NCBI GenBank assembly: GCA_964410215.1
Contig: CAYPHA010000011.1
Span: 29,071-93,070, forward strand
Length of the DNA: 64,000 bases
Direction: 5' to 3'
Source: CAYPHA01 sp964410215
GTDB taxonomy: Bacteria; Calditrichota; Calditrichia; Calditrichales; CAYPHA01
Numbering within the stretch: position 1 is the stretch's first letter; every line of letters begins with the position of its first letter. The notes under the pieces were generated by a model that did no database searches, was not told the origin of the DNA, and saw only the letters and a program-made list of their open reading frames with translations. The position numbers and the translations under genes were made by a program. Positions 35,465 through 43,102 of this stretch are shown here, in pieces.

Positions 35465-36509
35465 GCTAAACGAATTCCTGATGTTTCTGTCGGCCGACAC
35501 CGAAATGGAAGATGGTGTTTGTTCCGCTGTACGTTTTCTCGTATCCAGGGGACTGATTGACTATGCGATACTGGTACGTCACCAGGTCAGGCCGGATCCT
35601 TATCAGGTGCTTTATACCACCAGCGATCCCGAATTTTCTCCGGACGTATGGTTAGGGGATGTTCAGGCTGACTCAGAAAACAACGGGCCGTTAAAGAGAC
35701 TCAACGACAGCAATGAACACATCGTATACTTATTAAGCGGAAAAGCGTCACGCGAACCTGTTTACTTTCTCCTTCTTAAAAAAGAATTATTTAGCGATGA
35801 AAAAATAATACTGACTGCAGCAGTGCAACTCGACCGGTGGCGCCGGGATGCCGTTGAGGCAGAAGCCGGATCGGTACAGGTACGTTACGCAAATTTCATT
35901 TCACAAATTATTCACGATTCCCAATCCCTTATGCAGTTGAGCCTTGAGGATTGTTCAACAAGGGAATTGAAGGAACGGATCGACTATCAGGAGAAAAGCA
36001 ACCGGAATATTCTGTTTTATATACGGGAACCGGATCTTTTTAAGATCTCTGTAAAAGTACAGGATTTCTTGTCGGATTCCCTGGACCTGATTGGTGTCAA
36101 CCTGAAGGATCTGTCTGTTTTTCTCCCTCCGGATCTCCCTGAAATTCAAATTGACCTCGAGTTAATGTCAAGGGCGTTTAATGAGATTGTAAAAAATGCA
36201 ATCGTTGCGGTTGATGGCGCCTTTTCAGAGATAACCATCCACGTCGGACGGGTGCCTTCTTCATCGCCACCTGGTGGATGCGACTGGCTGCGGTTCGATG
36301 TGGAAGATCGTGGTCGCGGTATCCCGGAAGATTTTTTGCCGCAGATACAGAAGCCTTTTTTTACGACACAAAAGCATCAGGGAGCAACCGGTTTCGGATT
36401 ATCCATCGCCCGGAAAATTATAGAAGCCCATGGCGGTTTCCTTACTGTTACCTCCGAGGAGGGCAGAGGTACTACCGTATCCATTTCATTACCACAGGAA
36501 AACGTATGA
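35457..36509 (+). CDS. Soluble histidine kinase (NtrB-like)
   Basis: A 350-residue kinase with no membrane segment. Residues about 1-135 look like a divergent GAF-like sensory domain. The phosphoacceptor is probably His153 in FISQIIHDSQSLMQ. The ATPase domain has an N box (FNEIVKNAIVAV), G1 (DVEDRGRGIPED), F (FFTTQKHQGATGFGL) and G2 (GLSIARKIIEAHGG). It overlaps mazG by eight bases and the regulator gene by four, so the three are made together. Being cytosolic, it should sense an internal signal. Confidence 0.88.
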   Translation: MNKLNEFLMFLSADTEMEDGVCSAVRFLVSRGLIDYAILVRHQVRPDPYQVLYTTSDPEFSPDVWLGDVQADSENNGPLKRLNDSNEHIVYLLSGKASREPVYFLLLKKELFSDEKIILTAAVQLDRWRRDAVEAEAGSVQVRYANFISQIIHDSQSLMQLSLEDCSTRELKERIDYQEKSNRNILFYIREPDLFKISVKVQDFLSDSLDLIGVNLKDLSVFLPPDLPEIQIDLELMSRAFNEIVKNAIVAVDGAFSEITIHVGRVPSSSPPGGCDWLRFDVEDRGRGIPEDFLPQIQKPFFTTQKHQGATGFGLSIARKIIEAHGGFLTVTSEEGRGTTVSISLPQENV

Positions 36510-37858
36510 AGACGATGCAACCGAAGATACTGATTATTGAAGACAACCTGATCTGGCAGAAAAGTTATGAAAAATGGCTGGGACACGGCTATATCTACGA
36601 GCACGCCACCAATCTTCAGCGGGCAAAGCAGATCTTCACCAGGTTTTTACCGGATATTGTCCTGCTGGATCTCGGACTGCCCCAGCGCGAGCAGGGTCTT
36701 GATATGCTCGATTTTCTGATAGAACAGGGTACGGATGCTAAAGTCGTTGTCATCACATCCTCCAAAGATCATCAGGATGCGCTCGATGCACAGCGCAAGG
36801 GAGCTTCTTCATACTTTTTTAAAAGTGAGAACCTGAAGGATGAACTGCCCTTACTTGTCAAGCGCGGATTGCGGATGCAGGCTCTTGAGAGGGAAAACAG
36901 GGATCTGAGAAAACAGCTCAGCGCATCCATGCAGTTTGATAATATCATTGCGGTCAGCAAGCAGATGCAGAAGATACTCATGCTGATCGAACAGGTACGG
37001 AATACCCGTGAACCCGTTTTGATTACAGGCGAGTCCGGTGTGGGAAAAGAGGTGATAGCCCAGCATATTCATCAGCGCAGCAAACTGGCTGACAGGCCTT
37101 TTGTGGCAATCAACTCGGCTGCCCTGCCGGAGAATCTGCTTGAAAACGAGTTGTTCGGCCATGAAAAAGGCGCTTTCACCGGCGCGAATGACCTCAAAAA
37201 AGGACAATTCGAAGTGGTAGCCGGCGGAACGCTTTTCCTTGATGAAATCGGTGAATTACCCATGAGCATCCAGGCAAAGCTGCTCCGTGTTCTCCAGGAG
37301 AAGAAATTCTACCGCCTGGGCAGCACGAAAGAACAGACGGCTGATTTCAGACTTATTGTCGCCACGAACAGGGATCTGAAAGAAGAGGTAAAAAAGAAGC
37401 TCTTCCGGGAGGATCTGTATTATCGACTCAATGTGATTCCCATTCACATTCCACCGTTGCGCGAACGTCCGGATGATATTCCATCCCTGATTTCATTTTT
37501 TATAAAGAAATACTGCAAGGAAAACAAGCTCAAGAAACCCCGGCTGGACCCGGCTCTGGTGGCCTATCTTTCCAAACTCGAATGGAAAGGAAATGTCCGT
37601 CAATTGGAGAATACGCTGATACGGATGGTTGTTCTGAATCAAAAGGTCCTCGGTATCAAAGATATCCCCCAGGACATACAGGAGCAGGTAAATCCCATCC
37701 TGCAGTACGCCCTGGCAAACCAGTATACGATGGAAGAAATGACCCGCATGTATTCCCACCTTGTCTATGATCATGTAGGTCGGAACAAGAAAGCGGCCTG
37801 TGAATTTCTTCAGGTAAATTACCGCACCCTGAATGCCCGCCTTCAGTCAGAGCAGTAA
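36506..37858 (+). CDS. Sigma-54-dependent response regulator (NtrC family)
   Basis: A 450-residue activator. Receiver: acidic pair IIEDN, phosphoacceptor Asp55 in IVLLDLGLPQ, Lys in YFFKSENLKD region. AAA+ domain: Walker A GESGVGKEVIAQ, the sigma-54 contact loop GAFTGA, and Walker B GGTLFLDEIGELP. C-terminal Fis-like HTH: KKAACEFLQVNYRTLNARLQ. The frame extends upstream to 36278 inside the kinase gene, but ATG at 36506 overlaps the kinase stop (ATGA) and opens the receiver correctly. The strong sigma-54 promoter 140 bases downstream is its obvious target. Confidence 0.95.
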   Translation: MKTMQPKILIIEDNLIWQKSYEKWLGHGYIYEHATNLQRAKQIFTRFLPDIVLLDLGLPQREQGLDMLDFLIEQGTDAKVVVITSSKDHQDALDAQRKGASSYFFKSENLKDELPLLVKRGLRMQALERENRDLRKQLSASMQFDNIIAVSKQMQKILMLIEQVRNTREPVLITGESGVGKEVIAQHIHQRSKLADRPFVAINSAALPENLLENELFGHEKGAFTGANDLKKGQFEVVAGGTLFLDEIGELPMSIQAKLLRVLQEKKFYRLGSTKEQTADFRLIVATNRDLKEEVKKKLFREDLYYRLNVIPIHIPPLRERPDDIPSLISFFIKKYCKENKLKKPRLDPALVAYLSKLEWKGNVRQLENTLIRMVVLNQKVLGIKDIPQDIQEQVNPILQYALANQYTMEEMTRMYSHLVYDHVGRNKKAACEFLQVNYRTLNARLQSEQ

Positions 37859-37860
37859 TG

Positions 37861-37907
37861 TTGTACTAACTGCAACATATCGGTTGCCCGTGTTGTAAAA
37901 AATACAA
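37861..37907. promoter_or_regulatory. Tandem upstream activator sites
   Basis: Two inverted-repeat sites 32 bases apart, about three helical turns: TTGTA-CTAAC-TGCAA at 37861-37875 and TTGTA-AAAAA-TACAA at 37893-37907. The second is identical to the site before mazG. Its centre is about 100 bases upstream of the -24 element, a usual distance for an enhancer bound by an NtrC-type activator. Confidence 0.6.
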
Positions 37908-38001
37908 TACCTGCCCGGCTTTTGTCAGTCTAATCCCCTGTTTTTATTAGCTTTAAACAGTGTATATGCCTAACCAGTTGTTTTTACTGTGTTTAGTTTC
38001 A

Positions 38002-38017
38002 TGGCACAGGCTTTGCT
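38002..38017 (+). promoter_or_regulatory. Sigma-54 (-24/-12) promoter
   Basis: TGGCAC-AGGCT-TTGCT matches the sigma-54 consensus TGGCAC-N5-TTGCW at every position, with the GG and GC exactly ten bases apart. It is 56 bases before the start at 38058, whose GGAAAG binding site and 70-residue frame follow. It lies after the gene for a sigma-54 activator and after two candidate activator sites. Confidence 0.88.
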
Positions 38018-38057
38018 GGAATAGAATGCAAATAGATACACAGAAAGAGATGGAAAG

Positions 38058-38270
38058 ATGATTGAAAATATTTTGGACGGAAATTTACGAATCGGCTCAC
38101 TTGATGATGATACCGGCCGGCGTTATTACAGTGTCTCCGTAACGTTCTCGGAAAATGATATTTTAACCGTTTACAGAAATACCATGGATGAGCTGATTGA
38201 GGAATTACCCCAGATCATCAGTTCGGCGGTCAGGGCGCGGATCATTTCGGATACCATGCTGGCTAATTAA
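38058..38270 (+). CDS. Small protein of unknown function under sigma-54 control
   Basis: A 70-residue acidic protein. I do not recognise a family. It reads as an N-terminal beta-strand section (GNLRIGSLDDDTGRRYYSVS, then VTFSENDILTVYRN) followed by a helix (MDELIEELPQIISSAVRARI). No signal peptide or membrane segment. GGAAAG precedes the ATG. It is first after the sigma-54 promoter and sits 19 bases ahead of the receiver-like gene, so it should be strongly induced when the regulator is active. Reading frame, start site and operon position support it as real. Confidence 0.7.
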   Translation: MIENILDGNLRIGSLDDDTGRRYYSVSVTFSENDILTVYRNTMDELIEELPQIISSAVRARIISDTMLAN

Positions 38271-38289
38271 TCTTTTTAAAGGAGTATCA

Positions 38290-38673
38290 ATGAAGATTTT
38301 TATATGCGATCAGGATGTTGCAAAAGCGCGGTCGATGCAGGCCATACTGGGCGTCTACAAGTATAAAGTAGTTACCATGGAAAAGCAGGCCGAATTAATC
38401 CGGAACATCAGTCAGCAAAAACCGGCCGTCATTATAATTAATCACAGGTTTTCAAAGAATTCGGGTATCGATACCGTGAACCGTTTGAAGACCGATCCCG
38501 AGACAGCGGGCATACCGATTATTTACATTGGGGATGAGCTGCCCGGCGGTGATTACGAGACGATGAGTCATACAGATATGATTGAAGTCGTTGAAGAACC
38601 GGTTCGTATAAAAAACCTGAGACACTATATCGATCGCTGGACAACCTTTCGTAGCATTCATATAAGGCACTAA
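38290..38673 (+). CDS. Degenerate (pseudo-)receiver domain protein
   Basis: A 127-residue CheY-like protein. The N-terminal acidic pair remains (MKIFICDQDVAKAR), but the phosphoacceptor position is Asn51 (AVIIINHRFSKNSG), the switch Thr is replaced (IIYIGDEL) and the conserved Lys-Pro is Glu-Pro (VVEEPVRIKN). It therefore cannot be phosphorylated in the usual way and probably acts by binding another protein. The frame extends back to 38197, but GGAG places the start at 38290. It is the second gene after the sigma-54 promoter. Receiver fold call is firm, loss of acceptor is seen directly, function is unknown. Confidence 0.82.
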   Translation: MKIFICDQDVAKARSMQAILGVYKYKVVTMEKQAELIRNISQQKPAVIIINHRFSKNSGIDTVNRLKTDPETAGIPIIYIGDELPGGDYETMSHTDMIEVVEEPVRIKNLRHYIDRWTTFRSIHIRH

Positions 38674-38675
38674 TC

Positions 38676-38771
38676 ATGGATATGTTATATATTATTATTC
38701 ACGTGTTTCTAATAAGTATCTGGTTTGTTTTCAAAGGATTCAATATCAGGGATGATGTTTTTTCAAAATAG
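38676..38771 (+). CDS. 31-residue single-helix membrane peptide (putative)
   Basis: Too short for routine gene calling. ATG at 38676 follows the previous stop by two bases, with AAGG eight bases upstream. It encodes MDMLYIIIHVFLISIWFVFK and an 11-residue polar tail, i.e. one hydrophobic helix with a positively charged end. A terminator follows at once. The spacing and the position between the receiver-like gene and its terminator suggest a real microprotein, but chance is possible. Confidence 0.45.
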   Translation: MDMLYIIIHVFLISIWFVFKGFNIRDDVFSK

Positions 38772-38797
38772 AAGCTGCATGTTCTTCTAACCAGAGA

Positions 38798-38830
38798 GGG
38801 GACGGTTTCCGGATCGTCCCCTTTTTTGTT
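38798..38830 (+). terminator. Terminator closing the sigma-54 operon
   Basis: GGGGACG pairs with CGTCCCC, extendable by two weak pairs, followed by TTTTTTGTTTTTTT. It ends the three-gene transcript starting at the sigma-54 promoter. Confidence 0.92.
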
Positions 38831-38862
38831 TTTTTCTTCCATATTTTAAAGTATCTTTATTC

Positions 38863-39330
38863 ATGCAGATTGGAATTATCTCAGATACGCACAATACATT
38901 ACCCCCTGAAATATTCGGCATTTTTGAAAAAGTCGATATGATATTCCATGCCGGTGATATCGGCGCGGAGCAGATCTTACAGGACCTGGAGACGATCGCT
39001 CCGGTTCGTGCCATCTACGGAAACACCGATACGTTCCCGCTTGTGAGCCGGCTCCGGCCTATGGAGATATTTAAACTGGACGGATACCGGTTCTGCATGA
39101 TTCATGCGATACGCAGCCCTAAAGCGTTCGCTTTTGAGATGTTGAAGATGAAAGAGGAGGCGGATATCGTCATTTTCGGACATACGCATACTCCGGTCAA
39201 GACGGTTTTCAATAATATCGTTTTCATTAATCCGGGCAGCGCTTCGTCGCCAAGGCATGGTTTAAAAGCTTCGGTGGCTATTCTGAACCTGAGTGGTAGC
39301 GGGATCGATGTGGAGTTTGTTACAATTTAG
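38863..39330 (+). CDS. YfcE/MJ0936-family metallophosphoesterase
   Basis: A 155-residue calcineurin-fold phosphodiesterase. Metal ligands appear in GIISDTHNTLP, FHAGDIG, YGNTD, CMIHA and FGHTHTP, the complete set for this family, which hydrolyses small phosphodiesters. The ATG follows the sigma-54 operon terminator by about 30 bases; there is a short, weak binding site, so an own promoter is likely. It is monocistronic and converges with the zinc-ribbon gene. Confidence 0.92.
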   Translation: MQIGIISDTHNTLPPEIFGIFEKVDMIFHAGDIGAEQILQDLETIAPVRAIYGNTDTFPLVSRLRPMEIFKLDGYRFCMIHAIRSPKAFAFEMLKMKEEADIVIFGHTHTPVKTVFNNIVFINPGSASSPRHGLKASVAILNLSGSGIDVEFVTI

Positions 39331-39354
39331 AGAAAGAGCCATTGCGGCCCTTTC

Positions 39355-39549
39355 TCATCCATAAATCTCTTTCTGGTTACATTTGCATACACTTACGTTC
39401 TGTTCCTGAAAGCGGTATGAGCTTTCTTTGTCTGATGACATCATGATTACAGATTTCGCATGTGTATAGATTTCGCCGCAAACCGGGCAGGCTTTGCCAT
39501 GCCTGGCTTGTTTCAGCGTTTTGCTCATAAAATCCTGTTTCTTTGCCAT
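39355..39549 (-). CDS. Small zinc-ribbon protein of unknown function
   Basis: A 64-residue basic protein with two paired cysteine motifs, CPVCG near residue 21 and CKCN near the C-terminus, consistent with a zinc ribbon. I do not recognise a named family. GGAGGA lies before the ATG at good spacing. It is 20 bases after the stop of the GAF gene on the same strand, so it likely ends the long uppP-to-GAF transcript. Zinc-binding is inferred from cysteine spacing. Confidence 0.7.
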   Translation of the reverse strand: MAKKQDFMSKTLKQARHGKACPVCGEIYTHAKSVIMMSSDKESSYRFQEQNVSVCKCNQKEIYG

Positions 39550-39569
39550 TCTTTCTATCCTCCAATAGT

Positions 39570-40802
39570 TTATTTTTCTGTATGTAATCTGGAAATGGTC
39601 GAGGAAAAAACCCGTACAAATTCAGTCAGGACCTCTTTGTGTCCGTCATTGAACTGATTAGGTTCACTATGTTCAAGCGTAACCATTCCAATCGCTTCAT
39701 CTTGATTTCGCAGCGGTACCGACAAGAAAGATTTGATTCCGTAATTTGTCTTCTCTTCTTTTGAAAACCGTGGAATGAAATATTCGCCCTTGTCGATATT
39801 GTCTATAATATACGGCTTGTTTTTTTGTATAACCCATCCGTTCAGGCCATCATCAAGTGTAAACCGGTATCCTTTCTTATAAACATCCTCAATGCCGACG
39901 GATTTGCGGATTTCCGCCTGTTCGGCGGCCGAATCGGATTGACAGCGTAAAGCGATGGTCAGCTTTGACGCTTCGAATTCTTCAGCGATAAAGTCCGTAA
40001 ACGTATCGAGGGCGGTATCCATTGTGTTTACCCGGTTAAGCCGCATGGACAGGGTCAGTTTACGGTCACTCGAGATGTATTTTGTCTGGATTCCCTTATC
40101 GCTGAGGAAGGCGTTGACGACCAGAGAGACTGTTTTCATAACTTTTTTCAGGACAGCGAGTTCTTCCGAATTAAAGAAGTCAGCCTCATCGGCATCGAAA
40201 ACGAAAAAGAGGGATTCGGCATTCATAAAAACAATCCGGAATCCCAGGACGGATTGCAGTTTAAAATCGTTTTCAGCATAATAGGGAATCAGGTTCGAAC
40301 CGGGTTCCAGGTTGTTTTCGATCAGTATATCTCCCGCTCTGCTTTCTACCAATTGCAGGACGGCCGGAATGGTATAATCGTCATCCCAGGTAATATCGGC
40401 CCGCAGTTGTTTATAGAGCAGGCTGGTATCACCGCCGGTCGTTTTGTGGAAAACATATCCGTTATGGGGAAGCAGGAAATTCCAGATGATGAAAAACTGG
40501 TCTTCTACAAATTGCTTCAGCGTAAGGTCTGCTTTTATTGACTCAATAAAAGACGCCGGTTGTATGTCAAAGATCGGGTTGGCCCGTGCTTTTGGAGCAG
40601 TAGGTATCCCTGCACTGTGCCCTGTATGCGTTGCCCCTTGATTATCTTTCCAGACAGAGAATACAAGATATAGAAATCCCAGGAAGAGCATAATGTCTAC
40701 AATGGAGCTACCCACCGATCCAAGAAAGCGGAACTCGATGAATATTCCAATGGCAGCTATGGCCACAAGGATTATATACTTGTACGGCGTTTTCAGATCC
40801 AT
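39570..40802 (-). CDS. Membrane-anchored GAF-domain protein
   Basis: A 410-residue protein with two N-terminal membrane helices (about residues 8-28 and 33-50), a region of unknown function (about 95-230) and a C-terminal GAF-type domain (GYRFTLDDGLNGWVIQKNKP, YGIKSFLSVPLRNQDEAIGM, VTLEHSEPNQFND). No kinase, cyclase or HTH output domain. It may sense a small ligand and act through protein contact. It follows the anti-sigma gene by 56 bases, so a role in the same envelope-stress circuit is possible. Confidence 0.8.
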   Translation of the reverse strand: MDLKTPYKYIILVAIAAIGIFIEFRFLGSVGSSIVDIMLFLGFLYLVFSVWKDNQGATHTGHSAGIPTAPKARANPIFDIQPASFIESIKADLTLKQFVEDQFFIIWNFLLPHNGYVFHKTTGGDTSLLYKQLRADITWDDDYTIPAVLQLVESRAGDILIENNLEPGSNLIPYYAENDFKLQSVLGFRIVFMNAESLFFVFDADEADFFNSEELAVLKKVMKTVSLVVNAFLSDKGIQTKYISSDRKLTLSMRLNRVNTMDTALDTFTDFIAEEFEASKLTIALRCQSDSAAEQAEIRKSVGIEDVYKKGYRFTLDDGLNGWVIQKNKPYIIDNIDKGEYFIPRFSKEEKTNYGIKSFLSVPLRNQDEAIGMVTLEHSEPNQFNDGHKEVLTEFVRVFSSTISRLHTEK

Positions 40803-40858
40803 AAATCCTAAAAATTTAAGAATTCACAGACCGAAATACAAGCTTTTTAAGAATCCTG

Positions 40859-41389
40859 TTAATTATCGATCAGCCGGATGCGCTCCTGGTCGAGTTTTTC
40901 CGGTTGATTATTCAGGGAATCGGAAGGCGGCGGTGTTGTTTCCCGTTCCGCCTGTTGATCATAGGTAACAGGATTCTGGCTGGGTGCGGGCTGCTGGTTC
41001 CGGAAAGTTGACGCTGCGGGATCCGGACTACTGACCGGCATGACAGGGTTTGTCGCATTGAAATCATTAAACACGAAAAAATAAAGGGCCGCAATTACAA
41101 CGATACCGGAAAAAGCAAACGAAAGTTTTTGTACCGGGAATTGTGATTGTTTGTGCTGTAATTTGGGGTCATTAATAATTCGGCTTCTGAGTTGCTGATC
41201 GAATTGTTCCGATGTATTAATCGGTTTTATTACATGCATTTTCTGACTGATGAACGTGACATCTGCTCCCAGTTGCTGACAATTCTGACAAACTTGCAAA
41301 TGCGACTCCATTGCCAATTTCAGATCAGGCGACAATTCACCTTCCAGAAAGGCAGATAGTAACTCTTTTGCTCTGTCACAAGATATCAT
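40859..41389 (-). CDS. Zinc-finger anti-sigma factor
   Basis: A 176-residue anti-sigma protein. The N-terminus has the anti-sigma zinc site His-x3-Cys-x2-Cys (SHLQVCQNCQ) preceded by CDRAKELLSAFLEGELSPDL. One membrane helix follows (FAFSGIVVIAALYFFVF, about residues 85-105), then a low-complexity Pro/Gln/Ser periplasmic part. It should hold the upstream ECF sigma factor inactive until an envelope signal triggers proteolysis. It is 31 bases after the sigma gene. Confidence 0.9.
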   Translation of the reverse strand: MISCDRAKELLSAFLEGELSPDLKLAMESHLQVCQNCQQLGADVTFISQKMHVIKPINTSEQFDQQLRSRIINDPKLQHKQSQFPVQKLSFAFSGIVVIAALYFFVFNDFNATNPVMPVSSPDPAASTFRNQQPAPSQNPVTYDQQAERETTPPPSDSLNNQPEKLDQERIRLIDN

Positions 41390-41420
41390 AGGCCATTTCT
41401 CCTCGTGATTTGCAGAATAA

Positions 41421-42032
41421 CTAATCTGTATGAATCAAATGTTTTAAATCTTCCTGTAATTTCAGCCGCGCGCGATTTACGCGTGATTTCACGGTACCAA
41501 GAGGAATCTTGACTATTTCGGCAATTTCTTCATACGAAAATCCCTGAATGTCTCTCAACACGATTACCTGCTTGAATTTTGGTGAAAGTTTGTTAATGGC
41601 ATTTTGAATAATCTGGTCCGTAACAACAGAGTTTGCATCACTTTCGGGATCACTTTCTTCATCCGGAATATCATAATCCTTCTCTGTAGACATATAATTA
41701 CTAATGGAGAAAAGATTACGGCGTTTTCGCTTACGCAATTCCGTCTTTGCCAAATTGCTCGCTATAGTATATATCCAAGTCGAGAATTTAGCAATCTCCT
41801 TGTAGTAATGCTTATTTTTAAATAATCTTAAAAAGGTCTCTTGAACAATGTCTTCGGCTTCTGAGCGTTCACCTAAAAACCGGTAAACGAAGTTGAGCAA
41901 CGGATCTTTATACCTTTTTACCAGGAGATCAAATGCATAATTATCACCACTCTGGAACCGGGCAATGAGAACCTCGTCGCTTATCTCTTCACTCTTCGTT
42001 ACCTTTGATTTTTTCTCGCTTTCAATGTTCAT
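41421..42032 (-). CDS. ECF-type RNA polymerase sigma factor
   Basis: A 203-residue group IV sigma factor. Region 2 is DLLVKRYKDPLLNFVYRFLG with RSEAEDIVQETFLRLFKN, and region 4 is LRDIQGFSYEEIAEIVKIPL followed by GTVKSRVNRARLKLQ, a classical ECF layout without region 1 or 3. A membrane anti-sigma factor follows. An RpoE-like -35 sequence (GGAACTT) lies just upstream, so it may control its own promoter. Confidence 0.94.
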   Translation of the reverse strand: MNIESEKKSKVTKSEEISDEVLIARFQSGDNYAFDLLVKRYKDPLLNFVYRFLGERSEAEDIVQETFLRLFKNKHYYKEIAKFSTWIYTIASNLAKTELRKRKRRNLFSISNYMSTEKDYDIPDEESDPESDANSVVTDQIIQNAINKLSPKFKQVIVLRDIQGFSYEEIAEIVKIPLGTVKSRVNRARLKLQEDLKHLIHTD

Positions 42033-42050
42033 ATCTCAGTTTCGCTTTTT

Positions 42051-42077
42051 TTAACAAAAGGTTTTAATATAAGTTCC
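42051..42077 (-). promoter_or_regulatory. Candidate ECF promoter of the sigma/anti-sigma operon
   Basis: On the minus strand GGAACTT (42071-42077) is the exact RpoE-type -35 sequence, and 15 bases later comes GTTAA (42051-42055), only a partial -10 match. It lies between holA and the sigma gene and would leave a very short leader. Suggests autoregulation; the weak -10 lowers certainty. Confidence 0.35.
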
Positions 42078-42103
42078 CATTTTTTTCAAAATAATATAAT
42101 CCT

Positions 42104-43096
42104 TCAGTCCCTGCAAATTTTATAACAGAGCATCTGTAATGTGGTGTTGTCATCGCTTTTTGATGATTTGACATCCGTGTCGGCTGTGGCAAGGAACTGA
42201 ATGATGCGTTCCAGATTTTCGAGATCGAAGTTTCCGGCAGCGCCATACAGCTCTTTTAATTGAAAGTCGCGCAGATTGAGCACCCGGACAATCTCCTGGC
42301 GGCTGTTGCCTTTTTGCTTCAATTGCAGCACCAGCAGGACCCGTTTGAAATAGGAAAATAATACCGCAATAATCAGATTGATATTCTCCCCGGATTCGAG
42401 CAGGCGTTTGGAAATGCGTAAACTGCGCCGGATATCCTTATTCCCCAGGGCGCTTTGCAGTGCGAATACGCTCGTATCCTTCGAAATGCCGGTTATACTG
42501 CTGATATCATCGAGGGTAACCGTCGTGTCATCGCCTTTAAAGTCACAAATCTTGTCGAGCTCAAGGCTGAGACTCCCCAGATCATTGCCGGTATGGTCCA
42601 CCAGGAAACGTATGACCTGCATGTCCATCTGCAGCCCTTTACTTTTTGCTGTCACCTGAACCCAATCGGCAATTCGGTATTCGGGAATGGGTTTGCAATC
42701 GACGGTCAGGGATTTTTCCTTAATGGTATTATAGACTTTATTGCGGGCAGCCTCATCGCAACTCAACACCAGGCAGGTGCTTTGCTGAGGATTGTTGATA
42801 TAGTTGAGCAGGTTGTCAGGATTATTCAGTTTAAGTCCGGAAAATTCTTTGAAGATAACCAGCCTGGTCTTTGCCAGCATCGGATAGCCCAGGGCGGCTG
42901 AAAGCAAATCAGAGAGTGTATGTTCCGTACCATAGAGCCGTGATGTATTCAGACTTCTTGAGGAAGGATCGCTGAATAATGCGGCTTCCAGTGTGTGAAT
43001 AACCTGGTCATGGAAGAACGGTTCGGCGCCGACCAGAAAATATACCGGTGCGATCTTACCGGCTTGTATATCCGTGATGACTTCTTTTACATGCAT
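42104..43096 (-). CDS. holA: DNA polymerase III subunit delta
   Basis: Clamp-loader subunit that opens the beta clamp; 330 residues. It begins with APVYFLVGAEPFFHDQVIHT, then LVIFKEFSGL and LVLSCDEAARNKVYN, and a C-terminal helical part with FALQSALGNKDIRRSLRISK and IAVLFSYFKRVLLVLQLK. These are the usual HolA landmarks. It lies six bases after the SNF transporter stop and upstream of the ECF sigma gene. holB is in another operon at 29403. Confidence 0.92.
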   Translation of the reverse strand: MHVKEVITDIQAGKIAPVYFLVGAEPFFHDQVIHTLEAALFSDPSSRSLNTSRLYGTEHTLSDLLSAALGYPMLAKTRLVIFKEFSGLKLNNPDNLLNYINNPQQSTCLVLSCDEAARNKVYNTIKEKSLTVDCKPIPEYRIADWVQVTAKSKGLQMDMQVIRFLVDHTGNDLGSLSLELDKICDFKGDDTTVTLDDISSITGISKDTSVFALQSALGNKDIRRSLRISKRLLESGENINLIIAVLFSYFKRVLLVLQLKQKGNSRQEIVRVLNLRDFQLKELYGAAGNFDLENLERIIQFLATADTDVKSSKSDDNTTLQMLCYKICRD

Positions 43097-43102
43097 GTTA
43101 TC

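Noticed and set aside
36278..36505. 76-codon N-terminal extension of the NtrC-type regulator
   Set aside because: It lies inside the histidine kinase gene in another frame; the receiver domain begins just after ATG at 36506.
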